Of a stretch of DNA of 64,000 nt, positions 21,561 to 32,928 are shown piece by piece. The DNA is from Hybos culiciformis. Its lineage: Eukaryota > Arthropoda > Insecta > Diptera > Hybotidae. The translations under genes and the position numbers were made by a program. The notes below the pieces were generated by a model, which saw only the letters and a list, made by a program, of their open reading frames with translations, searched no databases and had not been told where the DNA came from. The DNA lies in NCBI GenBank assembly GCA_964007475.1, contig OZ023273.1, positions 84,765,712 through 84,829,711 of the forward strand, read 5' to 3'. Numbering within the stretch: the first letter of the stretch is position 1; each line of letters begins with the position of its first letter.

Positions 21561-21806
21561 AAGAGTACGATTTTAGATACTTTAGAAAATTTGCTATATA
21601 ATTTTTATTTTTTGAGATTTCATATGATTTCTAGCCCAGGATTCTAGCTTTTTACTTCCTATTTCCAATGTATATACTATATGTACAATACGTTCATTTT
21701 TTGAAGAGTTATGATAAAAAAAGCTAAGGGATGGCAACCTGCAAATCTCTCCCCTTCATATTTATACAAATTAAATCTCCATAAACAGCAACTTTAAACA
21801 AATTGA

Positions 21807-21946
21807 ACTTTTCTTGCTTTTAATTTTGCAAACTCTTCAATAAAATACTCTAACGCTTCGACTAATTCCTTTTCTATCGATGGAATTGACAAATCCACCA
21901 ATCTATCTTGTGTCATAGTCGTTCGCACGTAGTTTTGATGCGTTTC
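21807..21946 (-). pseudogene. hAT transposase C-terminal dimerisation relic
   Basis: The minus strand reads MTQDRLVDLSIPSIEKELVE and then EEFAKLKARK. This is the end of the hAT dimerisation domain as found in ZMYM/ZBED-like hAT transposases. No stop within ~46 codons; the upstream part is missing. The GGCAACC end at 21727 lies where the matching 3' terminus would be expected. Confidence 0.6.
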
Positions 21947-21989
21947 AAAAAAAAAAAGAAGAAAAACTGCGTGTACTGGAAGCTACTGT

Positions 21990-22065
21990 TACAGGCAGAG
22001 TATTTATAAGATTTATAAGATCGTTTATTTATAAGATCGTTTATTTCTAAGATCGTTATCATAAA
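21990..22065. repeat. Short tandem repeat TTATAAGATCGTTTAT
   Basis: Four imperfect copies of a 9-19 bp unit around TAAGATCGTTTAT. Confidence 0.7.
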
Positions 22066-22429
22066 GAGCAATAAGAGTGAAATAATAAAATAAAATTTTT
22101 AACTCTGTTTTATATACTATCAACGAAAAAACTTACAATGACAACAAATTTTGTATAACGTATATAATATGCAATATTTTATTGTATATTTTATGTATAT
22201 ATGTTGATTTTATTCTATGCTGAATTTTTATTTGCACATTGGGCGCTCGTGGTACACAAAAAAAATGTGCATATACTGTGTTGATTTTTTTCAGGTTAGA
22301 GTTTTTTTGTGCACAATTTCGAATGCATTTGCATGTTCTTGAGTACAAATCGATTGGCGCCCTATTCGTTAGGCGCCCTGTGCAAGTGCACATCATGCAC
22401 ATATAGCTGGACCGGCCCTGTCTACAGTC

Positions 22430-23408
22430 TATGCAAACATCAAAAACACATTAAAGAAAAGACATCAATCAAGAAATGTCTGGATTAATGTAACTGAGGA
22501 TATGAAAAAAGCATATTGGGATGCTGATGGAAATGTGGTGCTTAATGGTGCATACCCAGAAGAGATTATTTTGGAAAACGAAAATGATAATAATGTGAGC
22601 ATATCAGAAAATTCGATAGCAGACCAAATGGCAAGGGCTTTTCAAATGATAATTAACAATCAAAAAAGTAATGAAAGACCAAGTCTAAGGAAATTATCAG
22701 AAAAATTTGTGATTGAAAAATACAATGGAAAAGGAAATTCTCACGAGTGGTTAAGTTTTTGAAAAAGAATGTGGAAGATTAGATATTACAAGTAATGAAG
22801 AAAAAATTGAAATTTTAAAAGTTTTCCTGGATAGATCCTGCTTAGACTGGTACAGTGCAATGATGATAAAATATACTTTAAATTCTGAATGGAATACCTG
22901 GAAAGAAAATTTTTGCACTACATATGCAAACAAAGGGTGGTCAAACAGTAAATATGCTTTATCATTCAAGTACCAAACAGGTTCTTTACTTGAATATGCA
23001 CTAAAAAAAGAAAAACTTATGTTGGAAGTGAGAACCTCAATAGATCAAGGAACATTGATTGACATAATCGCAGCTGGTTTACCAGATTATATTTCTGACA
23101 GAATAAACAGAGAAGAAATATTGGAAACAAAAGATTTGTTCAATGATATTGGAAGACTGGAACACTTAGCGAATAATAAAGGTTCTGGCAATAAAAGAAA
23201 TTCGAGGTCTGATAATAAATCAAAAATTGAAGATAAAAAGCCATGTGGAATTTGTGAGGGCTTGAACAAAAAAAATCGCTATCATTCTGAATCAATATGC
23301 TGGTTTAGAACAAATGAAAATGATAAAGGAAAAAAAAATCAAATTAGAAATGTAAATAATTCAGTAATTGAGTCTGAATTAAATAACACCGACCAAAAAA
23401 ACTATTAA
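22430..23408 (+). pseudogene. Gypsy Gag
   Basis: The coding frame is open leftwards from the ATG at 22502 (VYANIKNTLKKRHQSRNVW), so the true start was displaced by the leader insertion. A T-run indel near 22757 breaks the frame. It resumes as LDWYSAMMIKYTLNSEW, KNFCTTYANKGWS and TLIDIIAAGLPDYI, then a Cys/His cluster (CGICEGLNKKNRYHSESICW) in the zinc-knuckle position. Gag packages element RNA. It ends in TAA four nucleotides after a slippery heptamer. Confidence 0.8.
23396..23402 (+). promoter_or_regulatory. Putative -1 ribosomal frameshift site, gag-pro
   Basis: The heptamer A AAA AAC sits in the gag frame as CAA AAA AAC, one codon (TAT) before the TAA. A -1 shift opens directly into the protease frame (LLITPLIKVRLLLEN). 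Both the X XXY YYZ form and the frame relation match the known retroviral mechanism. No downstream pseudoknot was worked out. Confidence 0.65.
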
Positions 23409-26400
23409 TTACACCATTAATTAAAGTCAGACTATTATTAGAAAATAAACTAGAAGTATTTGGAATATACGACTCGGGATCGAATGTTTCTTTGATAAAC
23501 TCAAAATTATTGAAATTAAGAAACAAGAAATTAAATATTTCAAATCAGGAAAATCTAATAACAATTAATGGTGTGAAGAAAACAAATGGTTTGACAACTT
23601 TGAAAATAAAAATCTTTGAAATTGAAAAGAGTGTAGATGTTTATATTATAGATGATAAAAATTTTCAATATGAATTTTTAATTGGATTAGATATGATAAG
23701 GATATTCAGATTAATTCAAGATGAGAACTTAAAAATATCTCAGAAAGATACTTCATATCTACAAGAAGCAAATAGAAAAAAAAAAACTTTCTGATGATAA
23801 TGAAAATAATGAAAAAATAGAAAAAACTGATAACACATTAAAAGAATATGAAATAAACTTTAATGAACATGTAAAAGAAGAAAATTTTGATATACAAATA
23901 AATCACCTAGATCACAATCAAAAATCAGAGATAAATAGACTAATTGATAAATATAAATCAATTTTTGCAAAAGATAAATATGATATTGGCACAGTTAATG
24001 AATATGAAGCAAGAATAGACCTATTAATGGACAAATATTGTAGCAAAAGGCCTTACAGATGCACAATAGATGATAAAAAAGAAATAGAAGAGCAAATAGG
24101 AAAATTATTAGAGAAAAATCTTATAGAGGAATCATACAGTCCATTTGCTGCACCAGTGACTTTAGCATTTAAAAAGGAAGACAATAAAAAATCCAGACTA
24201 TGTATAGATTTCAGGGATCTCAATAAAATCGTATTACCTCAAGCTCAGCCTTTTCCACTGATTGAAGACCTGATGATAAAAACAAGAAACTGCAAATTTT
24301 TTTCAACACTAGATATTAACTCGGCCTTTTGGTCAATCCCTCTACGAATAGAAGATAGGAAAAAAACAGGTTTCGTAACACAAGAGGGACATTTTCAATG
24401 GACCGTCCTCCCTTTTGGACTAAAAACATCGCCAGCAATATTTCAACGTATACTGAGTAACATATTAAGGAAATATAAACTTACAGATTTTGCAGTGAAC
24501 TATATAGATGATATTCTTATATTTTCAAAATCTTTTCCAGAACACATTAACCATTTAACCAAATTGCTGGAAGCAATACAAAAAGAAGGCTTCAGGTTGA
24601 AATTCAAAAAATGCACGTTTGCATCAGACATGGTAAAATATCTTGGTCATATAATTCAAAATAATTCAATCAGACCAGTAAAAGACAACTTGATTTCTAT
24701 AAGGAATTTTCCTGTTCCAAAAACCCAGAAAAATATAAGACAATTTCTAGGAAAAATCAACTTTTATCATGAATACATACAAAAAAGGGCAATAATTCTA
24801 GACCCACTCCATAATCTACTAAGAAAAAATCAGAAATTTATTTGGTCTGAAGATTGTAAAAATTCATTTGAAAAGATAAAAGACTTATTATGTTCACAAC
24901 CAGTACTGAAAATTTTTAATCCAGATTTACCAATTAATATTTACACAGATGCATCGTTAGAAGGAGTGAGTGCAATTTTAAAGCAGACACAACCTAACGG
25001 AAAAGAAAAACCAGTAGAATATTTCTCAAAAAAACTTAATGAGGTACAAAAGAGGAAAAAAGCAATATACTTAGAATGCTTGGCCATCAAAGAAGCAATA
25101 AGATATTGGCAATATTGGCTCATAGGTAAATCATTTACAGTTTATTCAGACCATAAACCTCTTGAAAACATGAATTTGAAATCAAGAACGGATGAAGAGC
25201 TAGGTGATTTGACATATTACCTTTCACAATATGATTTTAAAATAAAATATGCTCCAGGAAAAAATAATTTGGAAGCAGACTGCCTAAGCAGAAACCCAGT
25301 ATTGAACACGGAAGAAAATAAAGAAGAAAAATTAAAAATCGTGAATTTAATAAATTTAAAAGAAATTTGGACTGACCAACAAAAAAATGAAGAATTACAA
25401 AACAAAAAAGACAAGTTAATTCAAAGACAAAACGTATATTTTAAAAGAGTCAATAAAAAAGAAAAAATTATTCTATCGGAAGAATTTAGTATTAAAATTA
25501 TAAAAAACATACATGAACACTTTTGCCTCATTGGTATCAAACAATTACAAAATAAGATTAGTCCACTGTACACAGCGAGAAATCTAACAAAAAATATTAG
25601 AAAGATCTGTAAAAACTGTGAGATTTGCATAAAAAATAAATCTAGAGGACACGACAAGTTGGGTCTGATGTCTCATTTAGGTCCAACCACTAGACCCTTT
25701 GAAATAATTTCTATAGATACCATTGGAGGTTTTGGAGGTTCAAGATCAACAAAGAAATATCTACATCTTCTAGTAGACCATTTCACGAGATACGCCTTTA
25801 TTTTAACATCAAAAACCCAGAATGCGAATGATTTTATAAAACTAGTCACTAATATTTCAGAAACAGAGGATATTGGTATGTTACTCACCGACCAATACCC
25901 TGGAATAAACTTAAAAGAATTTAAAAAATTTTTAAACAAGAAATTAATATCAATGGTATTTACTGCGGTTAACGCACCGTTCTCAAATGGATTAAATGAA
26001 AGACTTAATCAAACTAGTAAACAAAATTAGATGTAAAATAAATGAGGAAAATAAAAAGGTGGCTTGGACTACAATAGCACAAAAATGTGTCAATAAATAC
26101 AACGACACCGAACACTCAGTTACTGGTTTTGCACCAAGATATCTATTGTATGGCACAGATGTAACGATTCTACCAAGTGAACTAAAAAAAAAAAAACCCA
26201 AGACAATTGGATAAAAGATAAAGAGATAGCATTAGAAAATACAATAAAATCTCATAATTATAACAAAAAACTATTTGACAAAAACCGAAAATATTTCGAA
26301 TTCAACATTGGAGATTGGGTATATGTAGAAAATGGAAACAAATTGAACAGGAAAAAATTGGATGAATTAAAAATTGGACCGTACGAAATTGTGGAAAAGA

Positions 26401-26540
26401 TATCAAGATCAATATATAAGATAAACACAGGCCACATAAAGTCAGAATCTAACATCTTCCATATCACAAAACTCATTCCAGCTCATACACCAGAAGAACC
26501 AGATGGAGAGACAGAAGAAGAAGAAAATGAACAAATTTAA
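23402..26540 (+). pseudogene. Gypsy Pol: protease, RT, RNase H, integrase
   Basis: Protease active site YDSGSNVSL, with IGLDMI later. RT: PFAAPVTLAFKK, LCIDFRDLNK, FSTLDINSAFW, and catalytic YIDDI at about 24505. RNase H: NIYTDASLEGVSA and CLAIKEAIRYW. Integrase: zinc CKNCEIC, then D in SIDTIGGF, D in LLTDQYPG and E in NGLNERLNQT. The tail ends in an acidic stretch. Lesions: an A-run indel near 23775 between protease and RT, a frame change near 26013 and an A-run indel near 26190. Every catalytic residue checked is intact, so decay is recent. Confidence 0.9.
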
Positions 26541-26586
<46 letters not shown>

Positions 26587-26613
26587 GATATTTTCTCCCC
26601 GAAGGGGGGGGGG
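26541..26613 (+). other. A-tract and polypurine tract before the 3' LTR
   Basis: About 40 consecutive A follow the Pol stop, then TTGGATATTTTCTCCCCGAA, then a run of ten G ending GGGA next to the LTR. The G run is the likely plus-strand primer site. Confidence 0.7.
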
Positions 26614-26614
26614 A

Positions 26615-26971
26615 TGTAAAGAAACTATATTTCTTTAATTTAAATTCCAGCAGAGTGCGGTAAAGACGTGACATGACACATGACACAACATAACACATGT
26701 AGAATTGAATTGAAGAATATAAAAGATAGCTGAAAATAAAATAAAATTTAACTTAAATAAATTGAAATTAAAAATCAAATTAAACAAAGAATTAAAAAGG
26801 AATAATTGAATTAAAGAATAGACTTTAATTGTCGTTTCTTTATTTTTTTAGGTATGAATTTTTGTAAATAATAATTTAAAAAAAAATATTAAAAAACTTT
26901 ATTTTTTTAGAGCAACACTTTGGAGTTTTATTTTAGTTCTAATTCCTACAAAAAAAAAATTTGATCTTATA
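26615..26971 (+). repeat. Gypsy 3' LTR
   Basis: 357 bp, nearly identical to 19888-20244. Its right end lies 22 bp from the carboxypeptidase stop codon. On the minus strand it supplies AATAAA at 26932-26927. Confidence 0.9.
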
Positions 26972-26993
26972 TTAATAATAATTTTTAATTTTT

Positions 26994-28235
26994 TTACAAA
27001 TATTTTAATTTTTGAGCTTCTTTGATCAATGCAACAATGCCATCTAAAGTTTCTTCACCAGTAGGAATAATTTGATTAGGAGGCAAAATAAAACCATTCG
27101 AATCATTGATAGTGGGTCGCAGCTCGTAACAATAAGATAGTGGAATACCCCGAACATCATATGCCCAATCTATACTAGATCCAGAAGCTGGATAAAGTGC
27201 ATCATAAATGTTTCCACCACGATATTTTGTTCCATAGTGACGAGCTATTGCTTTTATTGAGGCATCTGCGATTTGTATTAAGTCATTGTGATTTTTTGCA
27301 TGATCTGAAGTGTATCCATATGGCCAAATTAAAAACTGAGCATATGAGTGAAGTGAAATATACATACTTATTTTGTTTTCCAATGATATAATGTAATCAG
27401 ATAATGATCTTGTTTCTATTTCTGAGAACGGACTTTTCCCGGCATAAATATCTGAGCAAGGATTTAAAGTTGCTCCAATTTCATTCCAATGGTTATCCCA
27501 ATTACGATTTGGATCAGCACCATAACATATTCCATAAAAAGATCGTGTTTTTCGCCAAAATCGATCAGTTGTATAAGTATAGACGTAGCCATCAGGATTA
27601 GCATTTGGTATAAAATACCAATCATAATTTTCAGCCAATTTTCTTATCTCCGCATCTTGGCTGATTAACAGCTCATTTAAAATATAGGTTGTTGTAGCTA
27701 TTGCGATCCATTCACGTCCATGCATACCACCTTCAACAAAAACACCTTTGTTGCTTGTATTAAATGACAGTTTTACGCCTTTAATCTCTCTGTTTTCATA
27801 GCTTTTTCCTACGTTGATAATTTCAACCTGGGGAAATCTCGAAGCTAATTGATCCATCCAAGCATATGTATTCTCTAATGTGTGATATAAGTTCCAATTA
27901 TATGACGCATCTCTCAGCGCAATCCTTTCATTTTCTAATATACTTTGAACATTCAATTCAACCAAAGCAAATGTCGCTGAATTTTGTAATAAACCCTGCT
28001 CAAAATCATTTACTTTATGGGGGGCAACAATAACATCGACGTCATAATTCGGTTGATTTGGGGTATTAAGAAATATTAAACTATCACTATTTTCATATAG
28101 ATTTTGGAGCAATTTAATGTGTTCGTTTGTTGCTGGTGTTATTTTATAAAGACGATAATTATCATACCGTATTTTTTCACAATTTATAAATAAAGAACAA
28201 AAGCCTAATAAGAGTAACTGTATCGAACTAAACAT
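26994..28235 (-). CDS. M14A zinc carboxypeptidase, A-type (digestive-like)
   Basis: 413 residues, single open exon. A hydrophobic signal peptide (about 1-18, ending near INC) precedes an activation propeptide to about residue 110, so the product is a secreted zymogen that trims C-terminal residues from peptides. Catalytic parts are in order: zinc ligands in GGMHGREWI, the NPDGYVYTY block, DPNRNW, YISLHSY (third ligand), LYPASGSSIDW (Tyr248 position) and the general base in CYELRP. The residue at the bovine 255 position is Ile (SIDW), predicting preference for hydrophobic or aromatic C-termini. Length is normal for the family. All key residues are present, so it is probably functional. It is convergent with the Gypsy element, which begins 22 bp past the stop. 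Confidence 0.95.
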   Translation of the reverse strand: MFSSIQLLLLGFCSLFINCEKIRYDNYRLYKITPATNEHIKLLQNLYENSDSLIFLNTPNQPNYDVDVIVAPHKVNDFEQGLLQNSATFALVELNVQSILENERIALRDASYNWNLYHTLENTYAWMDQLASRFPQVEIINVGKSYENREIKGVKLSFNTSNKGVFVEGGMHGREWIAIATTTYILNELLISQDAEIRKLAENYDWYFIPNANPDGYVYTYTTDRFWRKTRSFYGICYGADPNRNWDNHWNEIGATLNPCSDIYAGKSPFSEIETRSLSDYIISLENKISMYISLHSYAQFLIWPYGYTSDHAKNHNDLIQIADASIKAIARHYGTKYRGGNIYDALYPASGSSIDWAYDVRGIPLSYCYELRPTINDSNGFILPPNQIIPTGEETLDGIVALIKEAQKLKYL

Positions 28236-28276
28236 TTTGTACTGAAGCTTTTTTTATAAATATATCTACTTATATA
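28236..28276 (-). promoter_or_regulatory. Core promoter of the carboxypeptidase: TATA box and TCAGT initiator
   Basis: On the minus strand TATATAAG (28276-28269) lies 33 nt before the A of TCAGT (28245-28241), the arthropod initiator. Transcription from that A would leave a 5' UTR of only 8 nt before the ATG. Spacing is right for a TATA-initiator pair. Confidence 0.7.
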
Positions 28277-28500
28277 CGATTTCTAATTATGTACAAAAAT
28301 GTACATACATATTAAAATATTATCAATTTTCAACGCTTTAGTTCATGAAACAATTTTCAATATTAATTTCTTTAACGTTAATTCTCGAAGCCGTTTAAAA
28401 TTTATCATGGTGATATATATTTTCATATACATATTAGCAATCTCATATAAGTTGATAAATAATCAGAAAAATAATGATCGCAGCAACAAAGGAACAAATA

Positions 28501-28810
28501 CCTAGTTTACATGGAGAGTTGAAACTGGGTTCAAGTAGTGTTCAACTACATGTAAACGGTGGTAAAGTTAACCTGGGTGAACCTGACTCAACCCAAGAGA
28601 TTCGCTCGGTTAAGTTAACTCTATCCATGTAAACTGTTAACCCGGTTAAAAATAAGCAAAAGTTGTTTGTTTTGTTTCTTTTTTGTTTTTGTTTTCAAAC
28701 CAATTCAACCACAGTTCAACCACATGCTTTTCGACTACATCATGTAAACACTTGACTTCTTTTCAACCACATTTCGATTCAACCACGGTTGGACTATCAT
28801 TTAAACTAGG
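28501..28810. mobile_element. TA-flanked MITE, CCTAGTTTACATG family, copy 1
   Basis: Ends CCTAGTTTACATG and the complement of CATTTAAACTAGG, with TA on both sides, as in Tc1/mariner-type insertions. The interior has GGTTCAA / TTGAACC-type repeats. A second copy at 48668-54505 is split by Copia. Confidence 0.85.
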
Positions 28811-29066
28811 TAAAATTAAGCTTTTTGAAAATTTAAATAGATGATACCTTTAAAAAATAGATCCGGTACTTTTAAATAATTGAAAGCCCATACCAATCTG
28901 AGTCCACCTCTGTGTGTGAAGAAAAATTTATTTTCTACTTTTTCATGCGGCTTGGCCTCAGTTTTGTTTGAAAACTCGTTTTTTACTTATTATTTTTCAT
29001 AAACAATTTATCAATTTAAAAAAAAAATTTAAACAAAATTTTGAAGTTAACGAAAAATTTAAATAT

Positions 29067-32000
29067 CGTCCCATGCAACGACAAGTATGACAAGTCGGTT
29101 TTCGTGATTTTTCAGGAGAGCCATTTGAAAATTTTAGCATTTTTGAAAATGGCGTTACTTTTTTATGGAGGAAGATTTTTTTACGCCACAAAAGCCAAAA
29201 TTAATGTTTTTTTGACCCCTATCAAACGCATGGGAAAAAAATTTAGAAAGTTGTCAACTTTAGCTAATATTTGACTTGTACGACCTGAAAAAATACGATC
29301 GTTGCGTGACAAATTGAGTTGTAATTTTTACAATTGGAATTTCGAAGTTATTAATCCGTATCAAACAAAGTTGTAATATTAATACATTAATTATGTAATT
29401 GATGTATTTCATTCAAATCAACTTGTAATTGTTTTACATTCAAAAGAAATCTGTAAATTAAAATTTAAGTTGTTTTGGCTGTTTTTACGTGGATATTTTT
29501 TGTTAATATTGATTTAATAACTCTAAATGTAATATTTCATGAGGAAATATTCTGATATATTTGTAAGGTGATTGAATGTAATAGTTCAAACCAACGAAAA
29601 ATAAAAACTTCCAACTCGTAATTCCGTTTTACCATTTAAAATTTTAAATTTTGATTCATCTGTTGAGTTTGGATTATGATTTATAATTGATTAGAAAAGT
29701 TCCTTGATTAAAATGTAATTAATTTAATAATTTAATTAAAAATAATTTTATTAAGATTTAATTTAATTCAAATTCAAAAATAAAAAGAAAAACATTAAGA
29801 GTGATTAAAAATTAAAAAATTAAAATATGACAAAATATAGTTTTATAATCGTTACTTATTCATTTTCACTGCTGCTGTCAATTCTATTTTCATTATTATC
29901 TGATACCGATTTTAAATTCAGGTAGAAGTCATGATACATGTCTGGAATTAACTTTTTCTCACACAAACTTTTTAAATCCTTTATTTTTGGAGCCGGAATT
30001 TCTAGCTCGCAATTATATAATTGTTTGGGAACTCTTAATATTTTATTAATAGATTGACTTTTTCCTTTGCCTTTTGCTTTAAGAATGTTCACGGCCTCAA
30101 AATTATCTTCAAATTCATACTTATAGTTAAAAATTCCGGGTGCATCACATAATATTTGAATTATTCTTAATTTGTTATAGTATATTTTTTCATTTTTAGT
30201 ATTTTTATCCCAAAACAAATTTACCATGATTTCTTTGAAATTTAAAATTTGTTTTTGGTTCAATTCTATCACATTATAAGGATTTCCTGCCCGTTTAGCA
30301 CAATGTATAACCGAATACCATTGATTAGGAACATAAATTTTCTTATTTTTTTTTGCTCGTTCAATCACAGAATGTACTGAGTCACCCTCATTTTTGTGTG
30401 TGACCTTTTTCTAGGTAAATGTGGGTGATATTTACATTAAATTTTTTTGAAGCTTGGGCATAAAAGGTGTAAATTATTCTATTCTTGTTTTGACTCGGGC
30501 AATTATCGCTGAAGATCGTCAATTATCGTCAACATTTGTCATGTCTTTAGAGGACAAAAAATGATTGATGGAACTAGCTACTTCGTTTGCGCCTTTTTTG
30601 GCAATACTTTCGTGCCAAACGTAGCAATAAGCGTCTTTAATTGCAAGGTCGTAAATAGTAAAATTATATGTCAGATACTGTCGATAGTAATAAAAAGCAC
30701 TACTTTCGCAACCACACGGTGTATTAAGTTGTTTTTGAAAATCATAGACGATGGATAAAATTTTTCCATTACTATATCGAGCTTTAATTTTAGTATCTTC
30801 TTTGATTTGTCTTGCTTTATTTTTACGCTCAAGATGTTTTTGATGATCAAGAAGTAATGTCCCAGTTGGTGCGACATTATTTTGAAAGCTGGTGCATACA
30901 TCACATTGGTCTTTCTTAGGCAAGTGAAAACCAATATTGTAATCCTTATTGAATACATCTCTGTATTGCCGTTTAGTTAATTCTATGTCGTTTTTTTCTT
31001 CGTCCATTTTTTCTTTTAGTAATTGATGTAGCTTTCTGATATTTAATTCTTCTGACATATATTTTCTTGTAGATCTTTCTCTGCAATAATGAGAGTCAAC
31101 GGTTGGTATTGATTCTATATGATTTCGAATTAATTGTCTTTTCTGTTGAGATATAAAGTTTTCGAGACGAATATGCCGCCCTCTTTTATCAGGAGATAGA
31201 CTTCCGTAGATATTTTTTTTATTATAAGCTGTTTGTATAACTTGCTTGTTTATGTCCAATGTGTTCATGAACATTTGAGAACATACACGAATTGCTGTAG
31301 AAATATTTTCTTCATTTTTAATAGTGAAGAAAAAGTTTCGATTACTATTTCTCTGTATTTTTGCTCCCAATTTTTGTGTCTTTTTGTCCACACTCTTAGT
31401 ATTATTTAAAATAAATTGCCATTGTCTATTCCTATCACCCAATTTCCAAAAAAAAATCGAATAATTCTTCCCGCTGGCTTCTTGACAATTTTTCAAAACA
31501 ACGTAGGCGGCATTTTGAAGAACAAGACTCTTTAACAGATTTTGATTTTCTAATGTTTCCGTTTCTCATTACTGATTCTTTACCAGTGTTCAAATCAATT
31601 TTAGCTTTATTTCTTTTCCATTCTAAAGGGAAGGATTTCCTTTTTTTTCCAGGATTTTTTTTAAAGACGATTCTCTAACTTTCTCTAAATGTGGAGTGTG
31701 AGGACTAAAATCAGGACCTTCTCTTATTTCGCATGATGAAGTACTTTCGAAGGAAGGAGGAATAGTAATTGATTCTGCAGAACTACTGGTATGGACTGAT
31801 TCTGAATTATCTTGTTTGCTTTTAAAAAATTTTCTAATACGTACTGGGCTTGATTCAGATTCTTCTTCGGTTTCAAGTACGTATTCACTACCACTGTCTT
31901 CGAAAGGTTCAGAATCTGTAACCATCAATAATAAAAATAAAGATGGAAATAAAAAAAACAATAAAAAATTTCTACCTGAACTTGACCTCTTATAAATTTT

Positions 32001-32928
32001 TTCAAATGACTCCAAATTGCTGTTGAATTCATCTGAAAAAATGCAATAAAACGAAATCAATAACCGCGAAAAAAAATGACTCTTATTACTATTACCTCCA
32101 GTCTTCTTTTCAGGGAAATCATCCTGAACTTTATTATTTTCATTAAGAATGCTCACATCTTGGAACGAATGATCCATCGGATCTTAAATAATAATACATC
32201 AAAAGTATAAAAAATAAGTAATTTTTGAAAAATATAAACAACATACCATTTTTCTTTAAAGCCAAGTAAATCATTAATTCAGATCTCTTCATTTTTAATA
32301 AAAAAAAAAAATTGCTGACTGATCTGATTTAATAGAACCGAGTTAATGCGAAATTTTTTTATAAATTAAAAACAAAAACTAAAAAAAATTTCATTTACTG
32401 TTACAACTATTGTTTCTCCCACTTTTTTTTGTAAGAAATTCTAACAAAAACTTACCAACTATTAAAAAAAATTCAAATAGAAATAACCGAACTTTTGCGA
32501 ATACTTTATACTCGTTAAATAAAATCAAGATGAGTTGTACTTTAGATGTTGCAAAAAAATTTCCTTTGAAAAATATCAAAATTCGACTTGTGCATGAACA
32601 AAGCAAAAATGAAAATAATATATGTCGAGTTGATATACCTTTAAATTGTATTGGGAAAATATTAAAAAAATTTCATTTAGAGTTAGAATACTTTATTTAC
32701 ATATAAATTCCATAAACAAATATTACATCTAGATTTGTGCTTATTTCAGCCGGAAAATATAATGAAGTTAAGTTGTACTTAATTTTCGAAGCTCTATAAA
32801 ATCGTTATTTCTCGGTATATCTCTACCAAATTTTGACAGGTTATAGATTGGAATGAAATAAAGCTAAAAGTGGTGTTACATTAAAAACATGACAAGTTGA
32901 CTTGTAATACTTGTCGTTGCATGGGACG
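29067..32928 (-). mobile_element. 3.9-kb DNA transposon with DDE transposase (Sola-like?)
   Basis: Inverted ends share CGTCCCATGCAACGACAAGT and continue imperfectly for about 35 bp (29067-29101 and 32895-32928). ATAT on both sides may be a 4-bp target duplication. The single gene inside is a spliced, frameshifted transposase. A 4-bp duplication and the transposase motifs suggest the Sola group, but that name is my inference. Confidence 0.7.
29856..32292 (-). pseudogene. DDE transposase gene, spliced N-terminus, frameshifted
   Basis: Exon 1 32292-32247, exon 2 32182-32096, exon 3 32032-31976, exon 4 from 31915. All three introns are GT-AG and phase 1, each splitting G|AT. The N-terminal part is acidic and Ser-rich (SDSEPFEDSGSEY). 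The core shows PTVDSHYCRERSTRKY, HLPKKDQCDVCTSF, a first Asp in LSIVYDFQKQL, a second in IFSDNCPSQNKN, and a Glu in NEGDSVHSVIERA after a frame change, then YVPNQWYSVIHCAKR. Lesions: frameshifts near 31630, 31480, 30530 and 30400. Many insect genomes carry copies of this family. The C-terminus is open to 29856. Confidence 0.75.

Larger units (their letters stand above)
19888..26971 (+). mobile_element. Gypsy LTR retrotransposon, recently inserted
   Basis: Two 357-bp LTRs differ by about two sites by eye. TTAA flanks both sides (19884-19887 and 26972-26975) as a likely target duplication. Gag, protease, RT, RNase H and integrase follow in Gypsy order, ending in a purine tract (26604-26613). 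Three short frame lesions make this copy defective. The first 2.2 kb after the 5' LTR is foreign repeat sequence, so a leader insertion or rearrangement has occurred, and no tRNA-like primer site is visible next to the 5' LTR. Confidence 0.85.

Noticed and set aside
21371..21601. 76-aa ORF
   Set aside because: Spans the probable MITE end; no domain and the opposite strand is equally open.
22240..22428. A complete hAT element ending ACCGGCCCTG
   Set aside because: The right end looks hAT-like, but no matching left end or TCTACAGT duplication was found upstream.
29041..29274. 77-aa plus-strand ORF
   Set aside because: It overlaps the transposon's terminal inverted repeat and has no recognisable domain.
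32410..32706. 98-aa plus-strand ORF
   Set aside because: Lies in the 5' flank of the minus-strand transposase within the same element; no domain seen.
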